A stretch of 64,000 bases of DNA from Desulfovibrionaceae bacterium (GCA_015709205.1 JACCQO010000003.1:1-64000), one strand, 5' to 3'. Positions 29,462 to 38,713 are shown, counted from the stretch's first letter. Translations and numbers: made by a program. Notes: generated by a model not told the origin, from the sequence alone.

Positions 29462-29659
29462 ATGGACGCCGAATTTCTCTTCGATGCATCGCAATTCAGT
29501 AACGATTTTTGTCCTGGATACAATGTTATTTCAGGATATCTGGACAAGAATCTCGCTGCAAAACAGCGAAAGATGCTCGAAGCGCATCTCTCCATGTGCA
29601 GGGAATGCAGGATGAAGCTTTTCGATCTTCGCGCGATACTCAACGAGATCAATGGGTGA
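29462..29659 (+). CDS. Zinc-finger (anti-sigma type) mini-protein ahead of flgD
   Basis: Protein of 65 residues that fits the zf-HC2 anti-sigma zinc-binding domain: Cys17, the ISGYLDKNL helix, then His42-x3-Cys46-x2-Cys49 (AHLSMCREC). There is no membrane segment or extra domain, so if it is an anti-sigma factor it is a soluble, minimal one. No sigma factor gene is adjacent; the nearest is the ECF gene at 39711-40532. It ends 21 bases before flgD and is probably in the same operon. Its base composition is clearly lower in GC than its neighbours, which could reflect transfer or selection on the promoter region. A role in timing late flagellar gene expression is an inference. Confidence 0.8.
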   Translation: MDAEFLFDASQFSNDFCPGYNVISGYLDKNLAAKQRKMLEAHLSMCRECRMKLFDLRAILNEING

Positions 29660-29680
29660 TCTCCAAAGGAGCGTTACGCC

Positions 29681-30412
29681 ATGTATATCGATGCAACCAC
29701 CTATCTCAACTCGTCCTACGACTCGACCACGGCCACGGAATCTTCCAGCGAGCTGGACCAACAAGATTTTCTGACCCTGCTGCTGGCCCAGTTGGAGAAC
29801 CAGGACCCCCTCAACCCCGTGGAGGACACGGAGATGATCTCCGAACTGGCCCAGTTCTCCCAGGTCGAGCAGCTCTCCAGCCTCAACGAGACCGTGGAGA
29901 ACCTGGCCGAGCAGATGAGCTTCATCGGCGTCAACAGCGCCGTGAACTACCTGGGCATGGAGGTCACGGCCGCGGGCGACGCCATCGCCAAGTCCGGCGA
30001 CGACTGCACCCCGGTCACCTACAACCTGTCCGAGGACGCCTCCGCCCTGACCGCCCACATCTACGACGAGGACGGCGACCTGGTGGCCAGCGTGGACCTC
30101 TCCGTGCTCTCCGAGGGCGAACACGAGTTCGTCTGGGACGGCGAGACCTACACCGGCAAGGACGCTCCGGACGGCACCTACTACGTGGCCTTCGAAGCCT
30201 ACGACGAGGACGGCGACGCCATGTCCGTGTCCACCGAGGTCGCGGGCACCATCACCGGCATCACCACGGTGGACGGCTCCACGGTCTTCACCCTGGGCGA
30301 CGGCCGCACCGTGAGCATGACGGGCATCACCAGCATCAACTACCCGGGCGAATCGGGTGAGTCGGGCGAGTCGGGCGAATCGGGCGAGTCGGGCGAGTCG
30401 AACGAGTCCTAG
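29681..30412 (+). CDS. flgD: Flagellar hook assembly (capping) protein FlgD
   Basis: Protein of 243 residues that caps the growing hook. The N-terminal FlgD signature is clear (DQQDFLTLLLAQLENQDP, NPVEDTEMISELAQFSQVEQL), followed by the FlgD Ig-like and tudor-like region (GEHEFVWDGETYTGKDAPDG). An SD-like AAAGGAG precedes the ATG. The C terminus ends in six Gly-Glu-Ser repeats, which are not part of the family. It is followed by flgE with a 42-base gap, the usual order. Confidence 0.95.
   Translation: MYIDATTYLNSSYDSTTATESSSELDQQDFLTLLLAQLENQDPLNPVEDTEMISELAQFSQVEQLSSLNETVENLAEQMSFIGVNSAVNYLGMEVTAAGDAIAKSGDDCTPVTYNLSEDASALTAHIYDEDGDLVASVDLSVLSEGEHEFVWDGETYTGKDAPDGTYYVAFEAYDEDGDAMSVSTEVAGTITGITTVDGSTVFTLGDGRTVSMTGITSINYPGESGESGESGESGESGESNES
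30347..30400 (+). repeat. Nine-base repeat encoding (Gly-Glu-Ser)6 in flgD
   Basis: Six consecutive nine-base units of the form GGC GAG TCG with third-position variation, at the 3' end of flgD. Slippage here would lengthen or shorten the tail in frame. Confidence 0.9.
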
Positions 30413-30454
30413 CGCCAGCACCAGCACTTTCTGCCAGCCCTTCTGGAGGACACC

Positions 30455-32044
30455 ATGAGCGTCACCGGTTCCATGTACGCAGGCATTTCCGGCATCACCG
30501 CCCAAAGCCAGGCCATGTCCGTCATCGGCAACAACCTGGCCAACTCCAACACCCTCGGCTTCAAGAGCGCGGTCGTCCGTTTCGAGGACGTCTTCTACTC
30601 CACGGTCAGCACCGCCAACGGGCTGGGGCAGGTCGGCCACGGCGTGGCCGTGTCCTCCATCTACAACGACTTCTCCCAGGGCTCCTACGAATCCTCCAGC
30701 GAGGCCACGGACGTGGCCATCGGCGGCAACGGATTCTTCATGGTCGACAACCCCAACACGGGCCAGCGCTACTACACCCGCGCCGGCGACTTCCAGTTCG
30801 ACCAGGACGGCTACCTCGTGGATGCGCACGGCTACCTGGTCCAGGGCTGGTTCGTGGACAACGACTCCGCCAGCAGCGAGGTGCAGACCAAGGGCGCGAT
30901 CACCGACCTGCGGCTCACCAGCTACCAGTCCCCGCCCTCGGCCACCTCCTACGTGTCCATGTACCTGAACCTGGACAAGAATTCCGAGGACGAGTCCACC
31001 GACGCGGCCAACCCCTTCTTCGCCATGTTCAACCAGTGGGACGGCACGGACGAGGAGCCCCTGGGCGACTCCACCTACTCCTTCCAGAACACCATCACCG
31101 TCTACGACGAGGCCGGTTCGCCCCACGAGCTGACCGTGTACTTCGACCCGGTCCAGGACGACGCCGTGGCCAGCGGCGCGGGCGGCAACCAGGTCTGGGA
31201 GTACGTGGTCACCTGCAACCCCTCGGACGACGGCCGCACCATCGACGGCCAGTCCCTGTCCACCACCTCGTCCGCCGGGCTGCTGATGACCGGGACCATG
31301 ACCTTCAACGCCTCGGGCCAGATGCTGGGCATGACCGCCTTCACCCTCAAGTCCACGGCCGCCGGCGACCTCAAGGACCTCTCCAACTGGACCCCGGCGG
31401 ACTTCTCCGAGGACGGCTACCCGGTCTTCACGGCCAACTTCTCCGGCTCGGACGACGCCGACGGCACGGACCAGAACGCGGCCCTGAACGTCGAGATCGA
31501 TTTCGGCATCCGCAACAAGGACACCACGGGCACGGGCTGGAACACGGCCATCACCGACGCCTCGGCCCTGGGCACCAGCTACGCCAACCTCTTCACCATG
31601 AACAACCAGGAGATCGTCTCCGACTCCGTGTCGGCCTACGACGGCTCCTCCACGGCCCTGGACCAGAGCCAGGACGGCTACGCCATGGGCTTTCTGCAGT
31701 CCATCTCCACGGACCGCGACGGCGTGATCACCGGCACCTACTCCAACGGCCAGGTCATCGACCTCTTCGTCCTGGCGCTCGCGGACTTCACCAACGAGCA
31801 GGGCCTCGTGCTCGACGGCGGCAACCTCTACCTCGAGGGCTCGGAGTCCGGAGACCCGACCACGGGCCGGGCCAACACGGCCCGCTTCGGCTCCATCTCG
31901 CCCAACACCCTGGAGCAGTCCAACGTGGACGTGTCCACGGAAATGGTCCGCCTGATCACCACCCAGCGCGGCTACCAGGCCAACTCCAAGGTCATCACCA
32001 CCGCCGACACCCTCCTGCAGGAGGCCATCAACCTGAAGCGCTAA
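30455..32044 (+). CDS. flgE: Flagellar hook protein FlgE
   Basis: Hook subunit of 529 residues. The N terminus has the rod-hook-filament motif (MYAGISGITAQSQAMSVIGNNLANSNTLGFK) and the C terminus the matching coiled-coil segment (NVDVSTEMVRLITTQRGYQANSKVITTADTLLQEAINLKR). The middle carries the variable surface domains. GGAGGA precedes the ATG. It lies between flgD and flgK; a large hairpin with a poly-A tract separates it from flgK. Confidence 0.96.
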   Translation: MSVTGSMYAGISGITAQSQAMSVIGNNLANSNTLGFKSAVVRFEDVFYSTVSTANGLGQVGHGVAVSSIYNDFSQGSYESSSEATDVAIGGNGFFMVDNPNTGQRYYTRAGDFQFDQDGYLVDAHGYLVQGWFVDNDSASSEVQTKGAITDLRLTSYQSPPSATSYVSMYLNLDKNSEDESTDAANPFFAMFNQWDGTDEEPLGDSTYSFQNTITVYDEAGSPHELTVYFDPVQDDAVASGAGGNQVWEYVVTCNPSDDGRTIDGQSLSTTSSAGLLMTGTMTFNASGQMLGMTAFTLKSTAAGDLKDLSNWTPADFSEDGYPVFTANFSGSDDADGTDQNAALNVEIDFGIRNKDTTGTGWNTAITDASALGTSYANLFTMNNQEIVSDSVSAYDGSSTALDQSQDGYAMGFLQSISTDRDGVITGTYSNGQVIDLFVLALADFTNEQGLVLDGGNLYLEGSESGDPTTGRANTARFGSISPNTLEQSNVDVSTEMVRLITTQRGYQANSKVITTADTLLQEAINLKR

Positions 32045-32054
32045 CGCCGACCTC

Positions 32055-32117
32055 GCGCGCCGCCGGGCCCTTCCCCCCCCACCCCCCTGACAGGCCCGGC
32101 GGCGCGCAAAAAAAAAA
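32055..32117 (+). other. flgE-flgK intercistronic hairpin with A10 tract
   Basis: Perfect 15-base-pair stem (32055-32069 with 32093-32107) with a C-rich 23-base loop, followed immediately by ten A residues and then the flgK start. The A tract is on the sense strand, so this is not an intrinsic terminator for rightward transcription. It could mark an RNase processing site, protect the flgE message from decay, or be a hot spot for slippage. Confidence 0.7.
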
Positions 32118-32128
32118 GCGAGCCCACC

Positions 32129-34222
32129 ATGATCAACAATCTCCTGTACATCGGCTCCACGGCCCTGATGAACGCCCAGGTCGGCATCAGCGTGACCAGC
32201 GGCAACATCGCCAACGTGGACACCGAGGGCTACAGCCGCAAGACCGTGTCCTACGCCACGCGCCAACCCACGGTCTACGCGGGCTGGCAGGTCGGCACCG
32301 GCGCGGACGTCAGCGCGATCAAGCGCAACTTCGACCGCTACGTCGAGAAGCAGTACCTGGCGGCCAACGGCACGACCTCCTTCTGGTACACGCAGGCCCA
32401 GGTGCTCGCCAGCGTGGAGACCCTCTTCGGCCAGAGCGGCGACTACGGCCTCTCCACGGTGCTCGACACCTTCTTCTCCAGCGCCACCGCCCTGCAGCAG
32501 GACGCCGCGGGCGAGGCCCTGCGCGAGGAATTCCTGGAATACGCCGCCACCCTGGCCGACACCCTGCGCAACCTGGACGACGACCTCGCGCAGCAGCTCC
32601 GGACCCTCGACGACTCCATTTCCGACGCCGTGGACGAGACCAACGCGCTCCTGCAGGAGATCGCGGACCTGAACGCCCAGTGCGCGGCCGCACCCGACAA
32701 CAGCGCCCTGCAGGACGAGCGCGACCTGAAGATCCGCGCCCTGTCGGAGCTGGTGGACGTGAACGCCATCCAGCAGGACAACGGCATGATCACCCTCAAG
32801 ACCGCCGAGGGCCACAGCCTGGTGGACGGCACCGAGTGCTACAAGTTCGCCTACGAGCCGCCCCAGGCCTTCCAGACCCTGGACGCGGACTCCGCCTTCG
32901 ACGGCCGGATCTATTTCGACGGCGAGAACGCGCGCGAGCTGACCATCGACATGCTCACCTCGGGCCCGGCCGACGGCTCGGCCTCGGCCGCCACCTTCCG
33001 CGTCTCCATGGACGGCGGCGAAACCTGGCTCACGGACGAGAACGGCGAGCCCCTGGTCTTCACCGCCGGGGACTCGGCCAACCGCGTCACCGTGGAGGGC
33101 GTGGACATCTGGTTCGGCACGGCCTCCGACCCCACGGCCACCGCGACCACGGCCATCGACGCCGAGGACGAGTTCAGCATCGTGGCCAAGGACGCGGTCT
33201 ACTGGTACCGCACGACCTCCAGCAAGGTGAACGTGACCCCGCTCTCCAGCTCGCCGGACGAGAGCGAGGGACGGCTCACGGGGGGCTCCCTGGGCGGGCT
33301 GCTGGCCGTGCGCGACCACTGCGTGGCCGCCGCGCGGGAAGAGATGGACGCCCTGGCCAACGAGCTCATCTGGCAGATGAACTACCAGCACTCCCAGGGC
33401 GCGGGCCTGGTGCACCGCACCTACGCGGACTCGGCCAACGCCGTGAACGACACCGCCATCCCCCTGGCCGACACCGACCTCTCCTACGCCGACCGCATCA
33501 CCGCGGGCGGCCTGTCCTTCGCCCTGTACGACGCGGACACCGGGGAGAGCCTGGGCGTGGAGGCCGTGGACTTCAGCTCCATCGTGCCCCCGGGCATCAG
33601 CACCTTCGACCCCGCGCAGCACTCCCTGGAGGACGTGGCCGCGGCCATCAACGCCACCTACGGCGGCCGGGTCACGGCGACCATCTCCGACGGCGGCCTG
33701 ACCCTGGAGGCCGCCGACGGCGTGGAGTTCGAGTTCGCGGGCGACAGCACGGGGCTGCTCGCGGCCATGGGCGTCAACACCCTGTTCACGGGCGACGGGC
33801 TGGACGACATCGCCGTGGATGCGCGCGTGAGCTCGAACCCGAACCTGCTCTGCTGCGCCGTGGTGGACGGCACGGGCATGGTCGATTCGGCCGACAACAC
33901 GAACATCACCGCCCTGGCGGCCCTGGCCGACGCGGACATGACCCTGTCCACCTCCCTGAGCTCGGTCTCCCAGACCTTTTCCGAGCACCTGCACGCCGTG
34001 GTCAGCGGCGTGGGCCTGGATACGGACGTGGCCGCCCGCAACCACACCATCTCCTCCACCCTGTCCGAGAACCTGGCCACCAGCCAGGAGGAGGTCGCCG
34101 GGGTGAACATGGACGAGGAACTGGCCAACCTGACCCGCTACCAGCAGGCCTACGAGGCCGCCTCCATGCTCATCCAGACGGCCAACGAGCTCTTCGACGT
34201 CATCATGTCGCTCAAGAGCTGA
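32129..34222 (+). CDS. flgK: Flagellar hook-associated protein 1 (FlgK)
   Basis: Hook-filament junction protein of 697 residues, longer than the roughly 550 residues of enteric FlgK because of an enlarged middle region. The N terminus (LYIGSTALMNAQVGISVTSGNIANVDTEGYSRK) and C terminus (NLTRYQQAYEAASMLIQTANELFDVIMSLKS) are typical. It is followed by flgL after 37 bases. The message starts behind the flgE-flgK hairpin and has only a weak purine stretch (AAAAGCGAG) as ribosome binding site. Confidence 0.95.
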   Translation: MINNLLYIGSTALMNAQVGISVTSGNIANVDTEGYSRKTVSYATRQPTVYAGWQVGTGADVSAIKRNFDRYVEKQYLAANGTTSFWYTQAQVLASVETLFGQSGDYGLSTVLDTFFSSATALQQDAAGEALREEFLEYAATLADTLRNLDDDLAQQLRTLDDSISDAVDETNALLQEIADLNAQCAAAPDNSALQDERDLKIRALSELVDVNAIQQDNGMITLKTAEGHSLVDGTECYKFAYEPPQAFQTLDADSAFDGRIYFDGENARELTIDMLTSGPADGSASAATFRVSMDGGETWLTDENGEPLVFTAGDSANRVTVEGVDIWFGTASDPTATATTAIDAEDEFSIVAKDAVYWYRTTSSKVNVTPLSSSPDESEGRLTGGSLGGLLAVRDHCVAAAREEMDALANELIWQMNYQHSQGAGLVHRTYADSANAVNDTAIPLADTDLSYADRITAGGLSFALYDADTGESLGVEAVDFSSIVPPGISTFDPAQHSLEDVAAAINATYGGRVTATISDGGLTLEAADGVEFEFAGDSTGLLAAMGVNTLFTGDGLDDIAVDARVSSNPNLLCCAVVDGTGMVDSADNTNITALAALADADMTLSTSLSSVSQTFSEHLHAVVSGVGLDTDVAARNHTISSTLSENLATSQEEVAGVNMDEELANLTRYQQAYEAASMLIQTANELFDVIMSLKS

Positions 34223-34259
34223 GCCGACGGAACCGGACCGAACGCCCAAGGAGCCCCCC

Positions 34260-35756
34260 ATGCGCGTCTCCATGAACATGATCTACGGCCAGTCCGTGCG
34301 CAACATGAACACGCAGCTCGCGCGCCTGCTCCGGCTCAACGAGCAGAACGCCACGCAGCAGCGCGTCAACGCGCCCTCGGACGACCCCGCCGGCTACGCC
34401 CGCGCCCTGGACCTCTCCAGCGCGGTCGCGGCCATCGAGCAGTACCAGGAGAACATCGACACGGCCTCGGGCTGGCTGGAGCTGGCCGACAGCTCCCTGC
34501 AGGAGGTCAGCGACCTGGCCACCTCCATCAAGGAGCTCATGGAGCAGGCCGCCACCGGCACCCTGACCGCGGACCAGCGCGAGACCATCGCCAAGGAGGC
34601 GCGCCAGCTCCTGCACCAGATGATGACCACGGCCAACGCCGAGTACGCGGGCGATTCCATCTTCGCGGGCACGCGCACGGACGGCGCGGCCTTCACCCTG
34701 GGCCTCGGGGCCACGGTCACCGAGGGCGGCGCGGGCACGGCCGAGGTCCTCTCGGTCTCGGGCAGCGCGGACTCCACCGTCTGGGTGGAATTCACCTCCG
34801 ACGGCACCGTGGGCACCGACGCCCTGGACTACCGCTATTCCACCGACGGCGGCAGCACCTGGACCAACGGCACCCTGGCCGCGGGCGACACCTCCCTGCT
34901 CCTGGACGGCGCGCAGGTGAACCTGGCCTCGGGCTGCACCGTGACGGCCAACACCGAACAGGGCGTGGGCGACGGCACGTCCCTGCGCATCCGCCCGGCG
35001 GCCTACTACCAGGGCGACGACAACGACGGGGCCGAGGTCGTGCACTACGGCGCATCCGCCGTGACCGCCGAGGCCACGGGCTCCTTCGGCTCCAAGGTCT
35101 CCATCCGCATCGACTCCGGCGGCACCCTGCCCGGACCCATCGGCTATTCCTACAGCACGGACAACGGCGCCACCTGGGTCACGGGCTCCTCGACCACCGA
35201 CGGCGTGCTCAACGTGCCCGGCGGCTACGTGCAGCTTTCCCCGGCCGGAACCGCGGTGAGCGCGGGCGAGCAGTTCATCGTCGCGCCGCACGACGCGGAC
35301 GTGGACGTGTCCATCAGTTCGTCCAGCTCCGTGACCATCAGCGGCGTGGGCAAGGACATCTTCGGCGGCCTCTACGTGCCGGACGGCTCCACAACGGCCC
35401 AGCTCGCCGACCCCGACAACCCGGACACGAACCTCTTCGAGGTCGTGGGCGAGTTCATCGGCTACCTGGAGACCGACAACCAGGACGGCATCGGCGACAG
35501 TCTGGAGAAGCTGACCACGGCCCAGGAGCACCTGACCACGCTCATGGGCGTGGTCGGCGCGCGCATGGTCCGCACGGAGTTCGCCTCCGCGGCCCTGGAC
35601 CGCTCCAAGGAAACGCTCAACTCCAACGTTTCCAACATCATGGATGCGGACGTCTCCGCCCTGAGCACGGAGATCGCCAAGACCCAGTACATCTACGAAT
35701 CCGTGCTCTCCACGTCGAGCCAGATCATGCAGCTCAGCCTGCTGAACTATCTGTAG
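34260..35756 (+). CDS. flgL: Flagellar hook-associated protein 3 (FlgL)
   Basis: Junction protein of 498 residues, well above the roughly 300 of enteric FlgL. The N terminus (MRVSMNMIYGQSVRNMNTQLARLLRLNEQ) and C terminus (LSTEIAKTQYIYESVLSTSSQIMQLSLLNYL) are flagellin-like and conserved. The extra length is a beta-rich insert at about 145-385 containing two similar segments: DYRYSTDGGSTWTNG and GYSYSTDNGATWVTG. CAAGGAG is near the ATG. It is followed by fliD after 13 bases. Confidence 0.95.
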   Translation: MRVSMNMIYGQSVRNMNTQLARLLRLNEQNATQQRVNAPSDDPAGYARALDLSSAVAAIEQYQENIDTASGWLELADSSLQEVSDLATSIKELMEQAATGTLTADQRETIAKEARQLLHQMMTTANAEYAGDSIFAGTRTDGAAFTLGLGATVTEGGAGTAEVLSVSGSADSTVWVEFTSDGTVGTDALDYRYSTDGGSTWTNGTLAAGDTSLLLDGAQVNLASGCTVTANTEQGVGDGTSLRIRPAAYYQGDDNDGAEVVHYGASAVTAEATGSFGSKVSIRIDSGGTLPGPIGYSYSTDNGATWVTGSSTTDGVLNVPGGYVQLSPAGTAVSAGEQFIVAPHDADVDVSISSSSSVTISGVGKDIFGGLYVPDGSTTAQLADPDNPDTNLFEVVGEFIGYLETDNQDGIGDSLEKLTTAQEHLTTLMGVVGARMVRTEFASAALDRSKETLNSNVSNIMDADVSALSTEIAKTQYIYESVLSTSSQIMQLSLLNYL

Positions 35757-35769
35757 AGAGGATACGGCC

Positions 35770-37470
35770 ATGACCGAATACTGGTCCGGATCGATCACCT
35801 TCACCGGCCTCGGCAGCGACACCGACTTCAGCGAAGTCATCGACGCGACCATCACCCAGGCCAGCTACCGCCTCAACCAGATGGAGGACTGGGAGGCGCA
35901 GTGGACGGCCAAGCAGGAGATCATCAGCACCATCAACACCCAGCTGATCAGCTATCAGTCCGCCCTGGAGGACCTGGACAGCGTGGGCAAGTTCCTGGTC
36001 AAGGCGGGCTCCTCCACCAACAGCGACATCCTCGGCGTCACGGCCGACTCCGACGCCCAGGAGGGCAGCCACGAGATCATCATCAACCAGCGCGCCCAGA
36101 ACGACATCTGGTCCACCTCCACGGGATGGTCCGCCAGCGACGACGTCGTGACCACCTCGGACGCCACCTTCTCCCTGACCTACGGCACGACCGTGCTCTC
36201 CATCGACGTGCCCGCGGGCACCACCCTGGAAAACCTGGTCACGCGCATCAACAAGGACGCGGACATGGGCGGGTCCGTGCGCGCCAGCCTGATCAACGAC
36301 GGCACCTCCTACCACCTGCAGATCCGCGGCCTGGACCAGGGCGCGGACAACACCGTGACCATCGCCGACTCGGGCATGACCGGCCTGGACTCCGCGGACT
36401 TCGTGCAGACCCAGACCGCGCAGAACGCGCAGATCAAGGTGGACGGCTATCCCCCGGGGGCCGACGAGTGGATCGAGCGCGACACCAATTTCATCAGCGA
36501 CGTCATCGACGGAGTGACCCTGTCCCTCTACGGCACCTCGTCCGGCCAGGCCATCGAGGCCACCGTGGCCACGGACACCGACGCGGTCATCGCCAACATC
36601 GAGTCCTTCGTGGAGATGACCAACGCCATCCGCGAGCTGATCGCCTCGGTGGACGAGACCGAAGAAGAAGACGACGACACCACCAACGACGACGAGACCA
36701 CGGTCTTCTACAACGTGCGCGGCAACTACGGCCTGGACATGGTCGAGCAGACCCTGCAGAACATCCTCGCGGAAAAGGGGCTGGGCTTCATAGGCTACGA
36801 CGCCGACACCGGCCAGGGCGACTATTACGCCTCGCTCGCGGCCATCGGCATCACCACCGATACCGACGAGAACTCCGAGGACTTCGGCAACCTGACCATC
36901 GACTACGACGAGCTGGAGGAGGCCCTGGCGGCCGACCCCGACGGCGTGGCCGCCCTGTTCTCCGCCGAGAACGAGGGTCGCACCTACTCCGTGGACTTCT
37001 CCTACGATTCCTCCATCGAGGGCATGACCGAACCCGGCGAGTACGAAGTGGCCTACACCGTGTCCAACGGGGCCATCACCGGCGCGACCATCAACGGCCA
37101 CACCGCCACGGTGAACGGCTGGACCATCACCGGCGCCTACGGCCAGGACGAGGCCGGCCTGGCCATCGAGGTGGACAACCACACCGACGGCTCCTACTCG
37201 GGCGAGGTCTCGGTCCGCCAGGGCAAGATCAACCAGACCCTGGCCGCCCTGGACCAGATCACCGACCCCCTCGAAGGCACCCTGCAGATCATCATCGACA
37301 ACTATCAGGACATCATCGACAACAACGCCGAGCAGATGGAGCAGGAACAGGCCCGCCTGGACCGCATGTACACCCGGCTGGTGAGCCTCTACGCCACTCT
37401 GGAATCCAACCTGGGCTACTACGAGAACCTCCAGACCCAGCTGGAATCGCAGATCGACCAGCTCGAATAG
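35770..37470 (+). CDS. fliD: Flagellar filament cap protein FliD (hook-associated protein 2)
   Basis: Filament cap subunit of 566 residues. The N-terminal helix (TFTGLGSDTDFSEVIDATITQASYRLNQME) and the C-terminal coiled coil (IDNNAEQMEQEQARLDRMYTRLVSLYATLESNL) match FliD, with the usual beta-rich domains between. An acidic stretch (TEEEDDDTTNDDETT) lies near residue 300. It is the last gene of the rightward flagellar operon; a shared hairpin separates it from the convergent flagellin gene. Confidence 0.94.
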   Translation: MTEYWSGSITFTGLGSDTDFSEVIDATITQASYRLNQMEDWEAQWTAKQEIISTINTQLISYQSALEDLDSVGKFLVKAGSSTNSDILGVTADSDAQEGSHEIIINQRAQNDIWSTSTGWSASDDVVTTSDATFSLTYGTTVLSIDVPAGTTLENLVTRINKDADMGGSVRASLINDGTSYHLQIRGLDQGADNTVTIADSGMTGLDSADFVQTQTAQNAQIKVDGYPPGADEWIERDTNFISDVIDGVTLSLYGTSSGQAIEATVATDTDAVIANIESFVEMTNAIRELIASVDETEEEDDDTTNDDETTVFYNVRGNYGLDMVEQTLQNILAEKGLGFIGYDADTGQGDYYASLAAIGITTDTDENSEDFGNLTIDYDELEEALAADPDGVAALFSAENEGRTYSVDFSYDSSIEGMTEPGEYEVAYTVSNGAITGATINGHTATVNGWTITGAYGQDEAGLAIEVDNHTDGSYSGEVSVRQGKINQTLAALDQITDPLEGTLQIIIDNYQDIIDNNAEQMEQEQARLDRMYTRLVSLYATLESNLGYYENLQTQLESQIDQLE

Positions 37471-37501
37471 CCGCCGGAGCCGCGGCGCGCCGCAGGCGCA
37501 T

Positions 37502-37540
37502 GCAAGCCCCTCCACGCCCGACGGGCGCGGAGGGGCTTGC
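37502..37540. terminator. Bidirectional terminator between fliD and flagellin
   Basis: Twelve-base-pair outer stem (37502-37513 with 37529-37540), one mismatch, then five more pairs and a three-base loop. It sits between convergent genes and can serve both. Confidence 0.8.
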
Positions 37541-37585
37541 CGCGTAAGGGGAGCGGAACGCGCGCCGCAGACGCGCGGAGCACGA

Positions 37586-38476
37586 CTAGCCGCCGAGCAG
37601 CTGCATGGCCAGACGCGGCAGGGAGTTGGCCTGCGAGAGCATGGCCACGGCCGACTGCGTGAGGATCTGCTGGCGCACGAACTCGGTCATCTCCGTGGAC
37701 ACGTCCACGTCCGAGATCTGGGACTCGGCGGACTGCAGGTTCTCGGCCTGGGTCTGCAGGTTGGTGACCGTGTTCTCCAGCCGGTTCTGCAGCGCGCCCA
37801 GGTTGGCCCGGATGTTGTCCTTGGAGATGATCGCGTCGTTGATCGCCTCCAGGGCCTGCTGCGCGCCCTCCTGGGTGGAGATGGAGAAGCCCGCGCCCTC
37901 GGCGGACTGGTTGCCCACGCCCAGGGCCGAGGCCGTGGCCGTGCCGATCTGGATGTAGTAGTAGTCCTCGGCGCTGTCGTTGGCCGTGCCGAAGTGCACC
38001 TTGAGCTTGCCCTGGGCCTGCATGCCGGACCCGTCGTGCGAGGTGGCCGAGAGGTTGCCGTTGAGCAGGTAGATGCCGTTGAAGTCCGTGGCGTTGGCGA
38101 TTCGGGTGATTTCCGAGGCCATGGCCTGGTACTCGGAATCGATCATCAACCGCTGGTCGGAGTTGTAGGTGCCGGTGGCCGCCTGTTCGGCCAGTTCCTT
38201 CATGCGGATGAGCTTCTCGTCGATGACCTGCAGGGCGCCGTCGGCCGTCTGGATCATGCTGATGGCGTCGTTGGCGTTGCGCACGCCCTGGTTCAGGGCG
38301 CTGATGTCCGAGCGCATCAGCTCGCGGATGGCCAGCCCGGCGGCGTCGTCGGACGCGCTGTTGATGCGCAGGCCCGAGGACAGCCGCTGCGTGGAGACCG
38401 CCAGCTTCCCGTAGGACGTGCCCAGATTGCGCGCCACGTTGGCCGCCATCAGGTTGTTGTTGATGACCAGACTCAT
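37586..38476 (-). CDS. fliC: Flagellin (filament subunit)
   Basis: Flagellin of 296 residues, on the short side, with conserved ND0/ND1 (SLVINNNLMAANVARNLGTSY, LSSGLRINSASDDAAGLAI) and CD1/CD0 (ISDVDVSTEMTEFVRQQIL, ANSLPRLAMQLLGG) and a small variable centre. The start at 38476 follows AAGGAGGA; the open frame extends 43 codons further without similarity. A sigma-28 promoter lies about 90 bases upstream. It is transcribed alone, convergent with the hook-associated protein operon. Confidence 0.97.
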   Translation of the reverse strand: MSLVINNNLMAANVARNLGTSYGKLAVSTQRLSSGLRINSASDDAAGLAIRELMRSDISALNQGVRNANDAISMIQTADGALQVIDEKLIRMKELAEQAATGTYNSDQRLMIDSEYQAMASEITRIANATDFNGIYLLNGNLSATSHDGSGMQAQGKLKVHFGTANDSAEDYYYIQIGTATASALGVGNQSAEGAGFSISTQEGAQQALEAINDAIISKDNIRANLGALQNRLENTVTNLQTQAENLQSAESQISDVDVSTEMTEFVRQQILTQSAVAMLSQANSLPRLAMQLLGG

Positions 38477-38543
38477 TGTCGTTCCTCCTTGAATGATGGT
38501 GTTCCATGCGCCGCCCGTCCCTGGGAGGCGCTCCGTGCCAGTG

Positions 38544-38570
38544 GGATCGGCACGACCGGAGGAAACTCTT
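38544..38570 (-). promoter_or_regulatory. Sigma-28 (FliA) promoter of flagellin
   Basis: On the minus strand AAGAGTTT, an 11-base spacer and GCCGATCC, against the sigma-28 consensus TAAAGTTT-N11-GCCGATAA. It is upstream of the flagellin gene with a 5' leader of about 60 bases. Confidence 0.75.
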
Positions 38571-38713
38571 AAATTTTTGCTCGCAATTTTATCATGATAT
38601 TTCAATATATTATAATATCATAACCCTTCTTGTGATTTCTTAAGCCACTTTGGAGCAGTGGGCCTTTTTTGCCGCACCTGCCTGTGGGCGCGTCCTGCGC
38701 GACGCGGCAGATC

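Noticed and set aside
29374..29652. Minus-strand open frame opposite the zinc-finger gene
   Set aside because: No recognisable domain or ribosome binding site; the plus strand encodes a clear zf-HC2 motif in the same place.
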